NCBI GenBank assembly: GCA_903847605.1
Contig: CAINED010000084.1
Location: forward strand, 17,354-81,353
From: an uncultured Hyphomicrobiales bacterium
GTDB lineage: Bacteria > Pseudomonadota > Alphaproteobacteria > Rhizobiales > Beijerinckiaceae
DNA: 64,000 nt
Direction: 5' to 3'
This document shows, one piece after another, positions 34,607 to 43,465 of this stretch. A model generated the notes under the pieces. That model was not told the origin of the DNA and did not search any database. It saw nothing but the letters and a program-made list of their open reading frames with translations. Made by a program: the position numbers and the translations under genes. The first letter of the stretch is position 1. Each line of letters starts with the position of its first letter.

Positions 34607-35518
34607 ATGCGTCGAATTCTACTAGCGTCAGTCGCCGGCTTGGCGTTTTCGGGGGTGGCTGCCCAGGCAGCCGATTTGCCGGCTCGGTCCATGCCGGTTA
34701 GCCCGGGGCCGATCATCGCGGCGCCGATCTTTACATGGACAGGCTTCTATGTCGGTCTCAACGCGGGCGGCGCCTGGACCGGCGATCGCTGCAACGGTTT
34801 TCGCCCGGTCGACAATACTGGTGCGACCGTGCCCGGTTTTGCGGCGGGCTGCGCCTCGCGTGGCAGTGGCGATGACGTCGCTTTCACCGGCGGCGGTCAG
34901 ATCGGCTACAACTGGCAGTTCGGCAGCCTCGTCACCGGTATCGAAGCCGACATCAACTATCTCGGCGGCAACAACAACCGGAGGTCGACACTGATCGTGG
35001 GCGCTCCGGCGCCGGCGGCGTTCCAGGGCACCTACCTCATCAACGACGGTCGGGATCACGGCAACTACTTCGGCACCGTGCGCGCACGCCTTGGCTTTGC
35101 AGCCAACCGCGCTCTGTTCTACGTGACAGGCGGTCTCGCCTATGGCGAAAGCGGGCGCGCGAGCACGGCGACCTTTGCCAGCGCTCCTGCCGGCAATGCC
35201 GCCATCTACACATCCAGCCGTCGTGGCGATCGTATCGGCTTCGCCGTCGGCGCGGGCATCGAATATGCGGTCTCCAACAACTGGTCGGTTCGCGGCGAAT
35301 ATCTGTTCGCCGACGTCGGCGGCGGCCGTCGCGGGCGCTACAACTGCACCACCACGGCAGGCACGGCCTGCGCCGATCAGTTCGGCGCTGGCGGCGCGGC
35401 TCCCGGCGGCGCGTTCTCTGGCGGTCGTGGCGGCAGCAACGGCATTCACGTCTTCCGTGTCGGCATCAACTACCTCTTCAACTCTATGCCTTCAGGCGCA
35501 GTTGTCGCGCGGTATTGA
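34607..35518 (+). CDS. Outer-membrane beta-barrel protein, Omp25/Omp31-like, 303 aa
   Basis: Start at ATG 34607 with GGAGGTA eight bases upstream. Signal peptide MRRILLASVAGLAFSGVAAQ followed by the cleavage AQA-AD and the Rhizobiales-typical ADLPARSMPV. The barrel follows, with FTWTGFYVGLNAGGAW, GGGQIGYNWQFGSLVTGIEA, GTVRARLGFAANRALFYVTG, GIEYAVSNNWSVRGEYLF and a C-terminal VFRVGINYLFNS. The family makes abundant eight-stranded surface barrels in Hyphomicrobiales. A strong terminator follows at 35546. Confidence 0.94.
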   Translation: MRRILLASVAGLAFSGVAAQAADLPARSMPVSPGPIIAAPIFTWTGFYVGLNAGGAWTGDRCNGFRPVDNTGATVPGFAAGCASRGSGDDVAFTGGGQIGYNWQFGSLVTGIEADINYLGGNNNRRSTLIVGAPAPAAFQGTYLINDGRDHGNYFGTVRARLGFAANRALFYVTGGLAYGESGRASTATFASAPAGNAAIYTSSRRGDRIGFAVGAGIEYAVSNNWSVRGEYLFADVGGGRRGRYNCTTTAGTACADQFGAGGAAPGGAFSGGRGGSNGIHVFRVGINYLFNSMPSGAVVARY

Positions 35519-35545
35519 TCGTCGCGCCTCATCACTTCGAGAAAG

Positions 35546-35569
35546 CCCGGCTTCGCGCCGGGTTTTTTT
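35546..35569 (+). terminator. Rho-independent terminator after the barrel gene
   Basis: CCCGGC (35546-35551), loop TTCGC, GCCGGG (35557-35562), then seven T. It lies 27 bases after the stop codon of the outer-membrane protein gene. Confidence 0.9.
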
Positions 35570-35637
35570 GTTGTCACTCCGCTGCTGGAAAGGAGCGATC
35601 AAATCGGCGATAGAGAAGCGCGAAGGGGGCAGGGATC

Positions 35638-37269
35638 GTGGACGTTTCGGGGTTGATGCGCGCTGCGCAACATGCGGGGGAGTGGCGCGAGCGCGTACGC
35701 GAACGCGTCATGGGTCTGTGTGTGCGTAATGGCCGTCTCGATCCGGACGCGCTCAACATCCATCAGCATGAAGCGCATGGATTCGCCTGGATCGCGGCCT
35801 ATGCGGCCATTCTGGAATCGCTCGCGCAATGGGCGCGCCGACTCGAGGAAACGGGACGTTATGGTCGCGCCGCCCAGCTCGTCGCGGCCATCGGCGCGGG
35901 CGAATATCTGGCGCAACTCGCTGCGGGTATCGCGATGTCGCAGGACGAATTCGTGCGTCCCTCAGATTTCGGCTTGCAAGCCGAGGCCGCGGCATTTGCC
36001 GCCCAACCCGATGTCGCCGCGCTCATCGCCACGCCGCGCGCGGCGCGGCAAGAACTCGTCACGCTCCTGCAGCAGGCCGGCGCCAATGCGCTGGACGATC
36101 TCGCCGACGATGACGAAACCATCGCGATGGTGCGCGCGCAATTTCGCGCTTTCGCTGCGAAGGAAATTGCGCCCGATGCACAGGGTTGGCATCGCGGCAA
36201 CAAGCTCATTCCGCTCGACCTGATTTCAAAACTGGCGGAACTCGGCGTCTTCGGTCTGACCGCTCCGGTAGAGTTTGGCGGGTCGGCCATGGGCATCGCC
36301 GCTATGTGCGCGGTCACCGAAGAATTGTCGCGCGGTTATATCGGCGCGGGTTCCCTCGGCACACGCTCGGAGATTGCGGTCGAACTCATCCAAAGCGGCG
36401 GGACGCCAGCGCAGAAAGAGACGTGGCTCCCGCGCATCGTCAGTGGCGAAGTCTTGCCAACGGCGGTCTTCACCGAACCCAACGCCGGCTCCGATCTTGC
36501 CAGTCTCACGACGCGCGCCGTCCGCGACGGCGATGAATACGTCCTGACGGGCGCAAAGACATGGATTACCCATGCGGCGCGCGCCGATCTCATGCTGGTG
36601 CTGGCGCGCACGGGCGAAGCGGCCAGCGGGCATCGCGGACTTTCGATGTTTCTGGCGCCGAAGCCGCGCGGCGACGATGAGAATCCCTTTCCGCTCGCCG
36701 GGCTTACCGGCAGCGAGATCGAAGTTTTGGGCTATCGCGGTATGCGCGAATACGAACTCGCCTTCGACGGCATGCGTGTGCCGGCGTCTTCCCTGCTCGG
36801 CGAAATCGAGGGCGAAGGTTTCCGGCAGTTGATGGCGACGTTCGAACTCGCACGCATCCAGACGGCGGCGCGGGCGCTTGGCGTTGCTTCAAATGCATTC
36901 GATCTCGCTTTTTCCTATGCGCAGGAGCGAAAGCAATTTGGACGCGCCATCATCGATTTTCCGCGTGTTCACGACAGGCTTGCGTGGATGGCGGTGGAAA
37001 TCGCGATGGTGCGCCAACTCATCAATGCAGTCGCGCGCAAGAAAGAGAGCGGCGGACGCTGCGATGTCGAAGCGGGCATGGCCAAGCTCGTCGCCGCGCG
37101 CGTCGCCTGGTCCTGCGCCGACAATGCCCTGCAGGTCCACGGCGGCAACGGCTATGCGCTGGAATATCCGGTGTCGCGGCTTCTATGCGATGCACGGATC
37201 CTCAACATCTTCGAAGGCGCGGCCGAGATACAGGCGCATGTGATCGCGCGGGGATTGTTGGCGCGGTGA
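35638..37269 (+). CDS. mcd: Acyl-CoA dehydrogenase, probable (2S)-methylsuccinyl-CoA dehydrogenase, 543 aa
   Basis: An acyl-CoA dehydrogenase with an extra N-terminal helical domain of about 165 residues before the standard ACAD fold, the size and layout of methylsuccinyl-CoA dehydrogenase (about 550 aa) of the ethylmalonyl-CoA pathway. Motifs LPTAVFTEPNAGSDLASL, YVLTGAKTWITHAARADLM, EIEVLGYRGMREYEL and the end segment LLCDARILNIFEGAAEIQA resemble that enzyme as remembered; Glu526 is the likely catalytic base. The GTG at 35638 follows GGGGGCAGGG. This implies acetyl-CoA assimilation through the ethylmalonyl-CoA route; other pathway genes are not in the window. The subtype is an inference, the ACAD family is certain. 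Confidence 0.8.
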   Translation: MDVSGLMRAAQHAGEWRERVRERVMGLCVRNGRLDPDALNIHQHEAHGFAWIAAYAAILESLAQWARRLEETGRYGRAAQLVAAIGAGEYLAQLAAGIAMSQDEFVRPSDFGLQAEAAAFAAQPDVAALIATPRAARQELVTLLQQAGANALDDLADDDETIAMVRAQFRAFAAKEIAPDAQGWHRGNKLIPLDLISKLAELGVFGLTAPVEFGGSAMGIAAMCAVTEELSRGYIGAGSLGTRSEIAVELIQSGGTPAQKETWLPRIVSGEVLPTAVFTEPNAGSDLASLTTRAVRDGDEYVLTGAKTWITHAARADLMLVLARTGEAASGHRGLSMFLAPKPRGDDENPFPLAGLTGSEIEVLGYRGMREYELAFDGMRVPASSLLGEIEGEGFRQLMATFELARIQTAARALGVASNAFDLAFSYAQERKQFGRAIIDFPRVHDRLAWMAVEIAMVRQLINAVARKKESGGRCDVEAGMAKLVAARVAWSCADNALQVHGGNGYALEYPVSRLLCDARILNIFEGAAEIQAHVIARGLLAR

Positions 37270-37361
37270 TGACGCTGTATCATTTTATTTGACGGCCATT
37301 CGCCAGCGAGCGGAAATTTGCGTAATTGTGGTCTTGTTCCGAATGCTGTTCTCTGGGCGTT

Positions 37362-38420
37362 ATGTCTTCACTTCCTGACTTGACCGCGATCGACCTGCAA
37401 TCTCTGACTGCCGCGCTTCGACGCGGGGGCTTGCTGCAAGACGGACGCGTCGCCGGCATCAATGTCGATGGTTTGCGCGACACGATTCTGTCCCGGGTGG
37501 CCCGGCTTCACTTGACCTATGATGGTTCTACCTGGCTGGCGCCGAACTCCGTGTTTCTCAAATCGGCCCTGCCGGAACGCCCGGCGGATCTGTGGCGCGG
37601 ATATCGCCATGAAACCGAGTTTTACCGGAATGTTGCGCCGCGCCTCGCCAAGGGCGTCGTGCCCGGCTGCTTCCAGGCGCATTTCGATGAGACGACGAAA
37701 GACTTCCAGCTGCTTCTGGAAGATCTGACCGAAACTCATGCGCTCTTGCAGACGCCGTGGCCATTGCCGCCGACGGCGGAGGAGTGCAGGCTGCTTCTGT
37801 CGGCCTGGGCAAACTTTCACGCGGCATGGTGGAATGCGCCCGAACTCGGCGTCGCCATCGGCACATGGACCGAAACGTTTGACCAGCAAATGCAGGATTT
37901 CCAGCAAAGGTTTGAGCAATTCGATAGGCAACTCGGCGAAAGGCTTTCGCCCGAAAGGCGCTACATTTACATCCGGCTTATCGACAATGCCGACCGTCTG
38001 CATGCGCGCTATCATTCTCGCCGGGATATGACCATCGTGCACGGCGATGCCCATCCTTGGAATGTGCTCCTGCCCAACCGTGCCGGCGACAGCGCCCGGA
38101 TCATCGACTGGGACTGCTGGCGTCTGGATGTCGCGACCGACGACATTTCCTACATGATGGCGATGCACTGGTTTCCGGACTATCGCCGCCGCTTCGAGCG
38201 CGACATGCTGGATTTCTATCATGACGAACTCTTGCGCCATGGCGTCACAGGCTACGACCGGCGCGCGCTATGGGACGACTACAGGCTTTCGACCCTGTGG
38301 CACATCGTAACGCCCTTGTATCAATGCACGGGCAAGCTTCCGCCGCTTATCTGGTGGAACCACCTCGACCGCATATTCTCGGCCGTTGAAGATCTCGATT
38401 GCCGGGAGCTGCTGGCCTAG
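37362..38420 (+). CDS. Phosphotransferase (aminoglycoside/ecdysteroid kinase-like), 352 aa
   Basis: Kinase-fold phosphotransferase: VFLKSAL with the probable ATP-contacting Lys67, the Brenner-type catalytic motif VHGDAHPWNVLLPN (His227, Asp229, Asn234), and the metal-binding IIDWDCW (Asp249). The start is the ATG at 37362. It is closer to the choline/ecdysteroid/aminoglycoside phosphotransferase family than to the small antibiotic-resistance enzymes, so resistance should not be assumed. The substrate is unknown. It stands alone between the dehydrogenase and a convergent methyltransferase. Confidence 0.88.
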   Translation: MSSLPDLTAIDLQSLTAALRRGGLLQDGRVAGINVDGLRDTILSRVARLHLTYDGSTWLAPNSVFLKSALPERPADLWRGYRHETEFYRNVAPRLAKGVVPGCFQAHFDETTKDFQLLLEDLTETHALLQTPWPLPPTAEECRLLLSAWANFHAAWWNAPELGVAIGTWTETFDQQMQDFQQRFEQFDRQLGERLSPERRYIYIRLIDNADRLHARYHSRRDMTIVHGDAHPWNVLLPNRAGDSARIIDWDCWRLDVATDDISYMMAMHWFPDYRRRFERDMLDFYHDELLRHGVTGYDRRALWDDYRLSTLWHIVTPLYQCTGKLPPLIWWNHLDRIFSAVEDLDCRELLA

Positions 38421-38468
38421 CATTCGCCTTTCGCGCAATGGCTTATCGGCACGTGTGCGCGAGCGCTC

Positions 38469-39182
38469 CTACCCATTTCTCAACGAAAAGATGTTCTCGC
38501 CGACATAGACGAAATCACGGTCGTGCGCGGCTATGGCCTTGAGAAAATTCTGTGACGTTCCCTTTTTCGGGAACAGCCAGTCGTGCAATTCGATGATCAG
38601 AATCGGGAATTCGGCGATCCAGCCGGTGTCCTGCGCAAACAATTCTTCCTCGCCGCCCTCAATGTCGATCTTGACGATGAATGGCGCGTAGCCGGCGGCT
38701 TCCTTCTCCGCGACGATGCGCTTGAGTGAGGCCACGCTGATATCGCCGGCGGCGCTGCGTTGCGTGCGATAAGCCCATTCGCCAGCATCGGGATTGACGA
38801 TGATGGCGGCGCCGTCCGTTGCAGAGATGGCGGCGAGGCGAAGGTCGGTGTCGAGACCCTTCACATTTGTCCGAAGCAATTCGAAGTTCGCCGCGTCCGG
38901 CTCGAAGCAGACAACATGTACTCCGGGAAAGGCAGCGGAAAACCAGCAGGCGCTTGCGCCGATATTGGCTCCGCAGTCGACGATCAACGGCTTTTGGCCC
39001 GCATCAATCATTGATTGGAAAAGTTGCGTGAACTCATTGCCGCGTCCCAAAGAGCCGAGATCATAATCCCTGTTCTGGAAAATCTGTTCGATCACGCCGA
39101 GATCGGCATGGGTGCCGCGGTGGATGAAATTGCCAAAGGAGCCGTCGGGCAGCGCGATCTGCGTCGAAACTGTCTTGGACAT
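38469..39182 (-). CDS. FkbM family methyltransferase, 237 aa
   Basis: SAM-dependent methyltransferase. Motif I is VDCGANIGASACWFSAAFP, followed by VVCFEPDAANFELLRTN and the FkbM hallmark VKIDIEGGEEELF. C-terminal ILIIELHDWLFP completes the domain. FkbM-type enzymes commonly O-methylate sugars or polyketides. No glycosyltransferase neighbours are seen. Start by ATG at 39182 has no strong ribosome-binding site. Confidence 0.92.
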   Translation of the reverse strand: MSKTVSTQIALPDGSFGNFIHRGTHADLGVIEQIFQNRDYDLGSLGRGNEFTQLFQSMIDAGQKPLIVDCGANIGASACWFSAAFPGVHVVCFEPDAANFELLRTNVKGLDTDLRLAAISATDGAAIIVNPDAGEWAYRTQRSAAGDISVASLKRIVAEKEAAGYAPFIVKIDIEGGEEELFAQDTGWIAEFPILIIELHDWLFPKKGTSQNFLKAIAAHDRDFVYVGENIFSLRNG

Positions 39183-39274
39183 GCGAGGCGGCCTTGGGTC
39201 GAGAGGGCGATCTATTCTTAAGCATTACTTGTGGCGCGAATAGCAGGAAATGCGTTGCGGCCTTCCGGTCGCCT

Positions 39275-40375
39275 TCAACCCCACACATCCCTAGCCACAT
39301 CCACCACAAGTTTCAGCTTGGCTTCCTGCTGGTCCTGCGTGAGGGGATTGCCGATGTCGACGCTGGCGAATCCGCATTGCGGCGACAGCGCGAGATGATC
39401 GAGCGGCAAGAACTTCGAGGCAGTCTCGATACGTTTGCCAAGCGTAGCGCGATCTTCCAGCGCACCGGTCTTGGTCGAAACGAGGCCGAGTACGACGCTC
39501 TTGCCGGCGGGCACGGCAGCGAGCGGTTCGAATCCGCCGGCGCGTTCGGAATCATATTCCAGATAGAAGAGATCGAGGTCGAGCGCGTTGAACATCTTTT
39601 GCGCGACGAGATCGTAGCCGCCGGCCGCGTGATGCTGCCCCGCGCGATTGCCGCGGCAGAGATGTATGCCTATGCGAAGCGATTGCGGCAGGCCACGCAC
39701 CACGCGGTTGATGATGTCGATGTAGAGATCGAGCGTGGCTTCCCAGGTCTCGCCGCGTTCCTTCAATTCCGTCTGCACCTGCGGGTCGCCGAATTTCGCC
39801 AGCGATGTCTCGTCCATCTGCACCAGCGTGCAGCCTGCATCGGCAAGCGCAGTCAGTTCGGCGCGGAAAGCCTTCACGGTATCGTCCCAGAAATCGGCTA
39901 CGTTCGTGTAAGCGCTTTTGAGCACGGCCCGGTCACCGCCGCGGAAGTGCAGCGCGCAGGGGCCGGGAATAGTGATCTTCGGCGTATGCCTCGTCAGCGA
40001 TTTCAGGAATTGAAAATCGCCGACGTGAATCGGGCCGGTCCATTCCACCCGCGAATTGATGAGCGCGACGGGTTGTGGCGCGCGGGTGCCAACCTGTCCG
40101 GGTTGATCGGTCGGGGCGCGCCAGTCCGGCTTCAAGTCGCCGAGTTTCGAGAAGAAATAGGAATGATAGGAGTTGCGGCGGAATTCGCCGTCACTGATGA
40201 CGTTCAGCCCCACGCGCTCCTGCATCTCGACCGCCGCCTTGATCGCAGCGTCCTCGGCCGCGACGCGATCAGCCTGGCTGACTTCGCCAGCAGCGGCGCG
40301 GCGGCGCAGGTCGAGCAGGGCAGGTGGGCGCAGGAGGCTGCCGATCTGGTCGGCGCGGAAGGGGGGCTGGGCCAC
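39275..40375 (-). CDS. Cobalamin-independent methionine synthase-like protein (MetE C-terminal domain family), 366 aa
   Basis: Single-domain protein of the 5-methyltetrahydropteroyltriglutamate-homocysteine methyltransferase fold, about half the size of full MetE. Zn-ligand candidates: His and Cys in GIHLCRGN, Glu in YLEYDSERAG, and Cys in LSPQCGFAS. The start is the GTG at 40375 with GGAGA five bases upstream, giving (V/M)AQPPFRADQIGSLLRPPA; no ATG fits. Bacteria often carry such short MetE-like proteins with a role in methyl transfer that is not always methionine synthesis. No SAM riboswitch was recognised upstream. Confidence 0.9.
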   Translation of the reverse strand: MAQPPFRADQIGSLLRPPALLDLRRRAAAGEVSQADRVAAEDAAIKAAVEMQERVGLNVISDGEFRRNSYHSYFFSKLGDLKPDWRAPTDQPGQVGTRAPQPVALINSRVEWTGPIHVGDFQFLKSLTRHTPKITIPGPCALHFRGGDRAVLKSAYTNVADFWDDTVKAFRAELTALADAGCTLVQMDETSLAKFGDPQVQTELKERGETWEATLDLYIDIINRVVRGLPQSLRIGIHLCRGNRAGQHHAAGGYDLVAQKMFNALDLDLFYLEYDSERAGGFEPLAAVPAGKSVVLGLVSTKTGALEDRATLGKRIETASKFLPLDHLALSPQCGFASVDIGNPLTQDQQEAKLKLVVDVARDVWG

Positions 40376-40535
40376 GTTTCTCTCCGGATATTTTTTGGGT
40401 AGATTCGTTATTACTTCGAAAATCACTGTGAAGTGACCCCGGCATCCGCGCAACCTGCGAAACGGCGGTTGATATCGCGGGTGGCGGTGTTACTTCCGGT
40501 TGCAGGTTTTTACCGAGGTAGCAAGATGACCGGTG

Positions 40536-40557
40536 GTTCCGGCGGCGCTGCCGGAAC
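40536..40557 (+). promoter_or_regulatory. Stem-loop 15 bases upstream of the small secreted protein gene
   Basis: GTTCCGGC (40536-40543) and GCCGGAAC (40550-40557) form a perfect eight-pair stem around GGCGCT. It is just upstream of the ribosome-binding site (GGAGAGG) of the 40573 gene and could influence its translation. No further support. Confidence 0.3.
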
Positions 40558-40572
40558 GCAGCGGAGAGGCGC

Positions 40573-40980
40573 ATGGCAAATTTTGGGATTCGGTCGGCGC
40601 TGTTCCGTGGAGCGGTCGCCGCCGGTATGCTTTGCGCGGGAATGGCGATCCCGGCTCTGGCCATCGAAGGCCAATATTCCGTCGAGGGCCAGAACCCGGG
40701 CCAGGAGCGGACCTACAAGGGCGAGGCGCAGATCAAGCGCACGGGCCGCACCTATTCGGTGATCTGGAAGGTCGGCCAGACGCCGCAGTTCGGCACCGGC
40801 ATCCTCATCGACAAGGTGTTTTCCATCGTCTTTCAGACGTTTACCCCGGGCGGGGGGCCGGGCAGGCCGGGAATCGCAGTATTTTCCGTCGAAAACGACC
40901 GGATCGGGCAGGGTGTCTGGACCGGCATCGGCCAGCAGGACACGGGCATCGAAAGCTGGACGGCGACCGACAGGCCGTAA
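40573..40980 (+). CDS. Small secreted hypothetical protein, 135 aa
   Basis: Short gene with an N-terminal signal peptide (about residues 1-30: GIRSALFRGAVAAGMLCAG then MAIPALA-IE). The mature part is mostly beta-rich: EGQYSVEGQNPGQERTYKG, YSVIWKVGQTPQFGTGILI, VFSIVFQTF and a C-terminal IGQQDTGIESWTATDRP. No catalytic motif and no recognised family; alphaproteobacterial periplasmic proteins with a similar look exist, without assigned function. Overlapped by the palindromic repeat starting one base after its stop. Confidence 0.72.
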   Translation: MANFGIRSALFRGAVAAGMLCAGMAIPALAIEGQYSVEGQNPGQERTYKGEAQIKRTGRTYSVIWKVGQTPQFGTGILIDKVFSIVFQTFTPGGGPGRPGIAVFSVENDRIGQGVWTGIGQQDTGIESWTATDRP

Positions 40981-41066
40981 AGCGAATGGGGAGTGGCGAG
41001 TAGCGAATAGGGGAGTAGCTGCGAGCGGGCCGCCCTATTCGCTACTCCCCATTCGCCATTCGCCTC
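40981..41066. repeat. Large imperfect palindromic intergenic repeat
   Basis: The left arm (about 40981-41014) has AGCGAATGGGGAGTGGCGAG followed by TAGCGAATAGGGG; the right arm (about 41031-41066) is its imperfect reverse complement, containing CCCTATTCGCTACTCCCC and ATTCGCCATTCGCC. The ATTCGC/GCGAAT units recur. The element lies between the small secreted gene and secE and would fold as a long stem with a short loop. This is the look of the intergenic palindromic elements common in Hyphomicrobiales genomes. Confidence 0.7.
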
Positions 41067-41195
41067 ATTTCCCCCCTTGGCTTCCGCCGGGGTTGCGGCT
41101 ATACACCCCTGCAAGTGGCGCGCGACCTCCCGGTCCCGCGCCGCGACTGTTTTTGGTTGCCGGCCTTCATGGGGATGGCGGGCGAGGAAAGAGCG

Positions 41196-41390
41196 ATGGC
41201 CAATCCGTTCGAATTTCTCCAGCAGGTGCGCGCCGAGGCGTCCAAGGTCACCTGGCCGACGCGCCGCGAGACGCTCGTGTCCACCGGCCTCGTGATCCTG
41301 ATGGTGATCGTCGCCTCGATCTTCTTCGTCGCGGTCGACTGGAGCATCAAGAACATACTCGGCTTCATCCTGACGCTCGGCAAATCCTGA
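41196..41390 (+). CDS. secE: Preprotein translocase subunit SecE, 64 aa
   Basis: Small single-span subunit of the SecYEG channel. Start taken at the ATG at 41196 (MANPFEFLQQVRAEASKVTW), as in alphaproteobacterial SecE; the open frame begins earlier but is not conserved in type. The amphipathic EASKVTWPTRRETL motif precedes a single membrane segment at about residues 33-58. Typical size. It is followed 40 bases later by nusG. Confidence 0.97.
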   Translation: MANPFEFLQQVRAEASKVTWPTRRETLVSTGLVILMVIVASIFFVAVDWSIKNILGFILTLGKS

Positions 41391-41430
41391 CGCGCGCATT
41401 GCGGATTTAAGAGACTCGCGGAAAACCTAG

Positions 41431-41961
41431 ATGAGCATTCGCTGGTATATCGTCCACGCCTATTCGAACTTCGAAAAGAAGGTCGCTGAATCCATTCGCG
41501 AGCAGGCGGCGCAGCGCAATCTGTCGCACAAGTTTGAGGAAATCCTCGTCCCGACGGAAAACGTCGTCGAGGTGCGGCGCGGTCGCAAGGTGACGTCTGA
41601 GCGCAAGTTCTTCCCGGGCTATGTGCTCGTGAAATGCGATCTCACCGACGACATCTATCATCTCATCAAGAACACGCCGAAGGTCACGGGCTTTCTGGGC
41701 GCCGACAACAAGCCGATGCCGATCTCGGAAGCCGAGGCGATGCGCATCAAGGGCCAGGTGCAGGAAGGCGTCGAGCGTCCGAAGGCAACCGTGCATTACG
41801 AAATCGGCGAGCGCGTGCGCGTCAACGACGGACCGTTCGCCTCGTTCGAGGGGCTGGTTGAGGAAGTCGACGAAGGCCGCTCGCGCGTGAAGGTGGCGGT
41901 GTCGATCTTCGGTCGCGCCACGCCCGTGGAACTGGAATTCACTCAGGTCGACAAGATGTGA
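41431..41961 (+). CDS. nusG: Transcription termination/antitermination protein NusG, 176 aa
   Basis: Complete NusG: N-terminal NGN domain (IRWYIVHAYSNFEKKVAESI, FPGYVLVKCDLTDD, VTGFLG) and C-terminal KOW domain (GERVRVNDGPFASFEGLVEE then VDEGRSRVKVAVSIFGR). It contacts RNA polymerase and couples it to Rho or the ribosome. Located between secE and rplK as usual. Confidence 0.99.
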   Translation: MSIRWYIVHAYSNFEKKVAESIREQAAQRNLSHKFEEILVPTENVVEVRRGRKVTSERKFFPGYVLVKCDLTDDIYHLIKNTPKVTGFLGADNKPMPISEAEAMRIKGQVQEGVERPKATVHYEIGERVRVNDGPFASFEGLVEEVDEGRSRVKVAVSIFGRATPVELEFTQVDKM

Positions 41962-42013
41962 GTGGGATCTTCGCATCGCTTGCGCGGTGCGGAGAAAAGA
42001 GGCGTGGAAGGCT

Positions 42014-42082
42014 GTTTCCATCGCAAATGGAAACGAAGCCATCCCCCGAAAAAGTTGGACGACTTTTTCGATGAGGGGATGG
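42014..42082. repeat. Double palindrome between nusG and rplK
   Basis: Two stems in tandem: GTTTCCAT (42014-42021) with ATGGAAAC (42027-42034), then CCATCCCC with GGGGATGG enclosing GAAAAAGT/ACTTTTTC (about 42039-42082). The second is a long near-perfect stem. It could be a mobile-type palindromic repeat or a structure acting in rplK expression; the L1 protein regulates rplKA by binding leader mRNA in other bacteria, but this stem was not matched to that site. Confidence 0.6.
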
Positions 42083-42158
42083 CCCGAAAAAGCCCTACCA
42101 CGGACGTCAACCGCCGGAGCAGGCGCAAATCTGCGTCCGGCATCGTACGGAGAGCAAG

Positions 42159-42608
42159 ATGGCAAAGAAAATTGCCGGCTACATCAAGTTGCAGGTGCCC
42201 GCGGGCGCTGCAAACCCGTCGCCGCCCATCGGACCCGCGCTCGGTCAGCGCGGTCTGAACATCATGGAATTCTGCAAGGCGTTTAACGCCAAGACCGCGC
42301 AGATGGAGAAGGGCTCGCCGATCCCGGTCGTTATCACGGCCTATCAGGATCGCTCCTTCACTTTCGAAATGCGTCAGCCGCCCGTCACCTTCTGGCTGAA
42401 GAAGGCTGCGAACCTGAAGATTGGCAAGAAGCCGGCTTCCGGTTCCAAGACGCCGGGCCGCGCCAAGGTCGGCAAGGTCACGAAGTCGCAAATCAAGGAA
42501 ATCGCCGAGAAGAAGATCGTGGACCTCAACTGCCACACGATCGAAGCGGCGATGTCGATGATCGAAGGTTCGGCCCGCGCCATGGGTCTTGATGTGGTGG
42601 AGGGCTGA
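42159..42608 (+). CDS. rplK: 50S ribosomal protein L11, 149 aa
   Basis: Complete L11: [20 protein letters not shown], the linker [20 protein letters not shown] and C-terminal rRNA-binding [17 protein letters not shown] domain. It forms the GTPase-associated stalk base with 23S rRNA. The ATG is preceded by CGGAG. The next gene, rplA, starts four bases after its stop. Confidence 0.99.
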   Translation: MAKKIAGYIKLQVPAGAANPSPPIGPALGQRGLNIMEFCKAFNAKTAQMEKGSPIPVVITAYQDRSFTFEMRQPPVTFWLKKAANLKIGKKPASGSKTPGRAKVGKVTKSQIKEIAEKKIVDLNCHTIEAAMSMIEGSARAMGLDVVEG

Positions 42609-42611
42609 GCC

Positions 42612-43319
<708 letters not shown>

Positions 43320-43350
43320 TTTCGGTCTTCTGTGTCAGCTGAAAAAATTG

Positions 43351-43384
43351 ATCCGCCCCGGTGAAAGCCGGGGCGGATTTTTTT
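43351..43384 (+). terminator. Strong Rho-independent terminator after rplA
   Basis: ATCCGCCCCGG (43351-43361), loop TGAAAG, CCGGGGCGGAT (43368-43378) followed by a T-run up to 43384. An 11-pair stem, 31 bases after the rplA stop. Confidence 0.95.
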
Positions 43385-43465
43385 GGCCGGAGCTTTGCCG
43401 TCACTCGCTCGTGATTCGTGCTGCCTCGTTTCCGTGTTAGCTTCGCCTCTTTCAGGGAGGAAACG

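Noticed and set aside
37362..38420. Aminoglycoside resistance gene
   Set aside because: The phosphotransferase motifs are present, but the family is broad and the sequence does not look like known resistance enzymes.
39194..40402. Plus-strand frame of about 400 codons over the MetE-like gene
   Set aside because: Shadow of the minus-strand gene, which has the Zn-ligand motifs.
40376..40460. SAM-type riboswitch upstream of the MetE-like gene
   Set aside because: The upstream sequence shows no recognisable SAM-riboswitch pattern or matching stems.
40981..42082. CRISPR or tandem repeat array
   Set aside because: The repeated units form palindromes rather than regularly spaced direct repeats with unique spacers; no cas genes are present.
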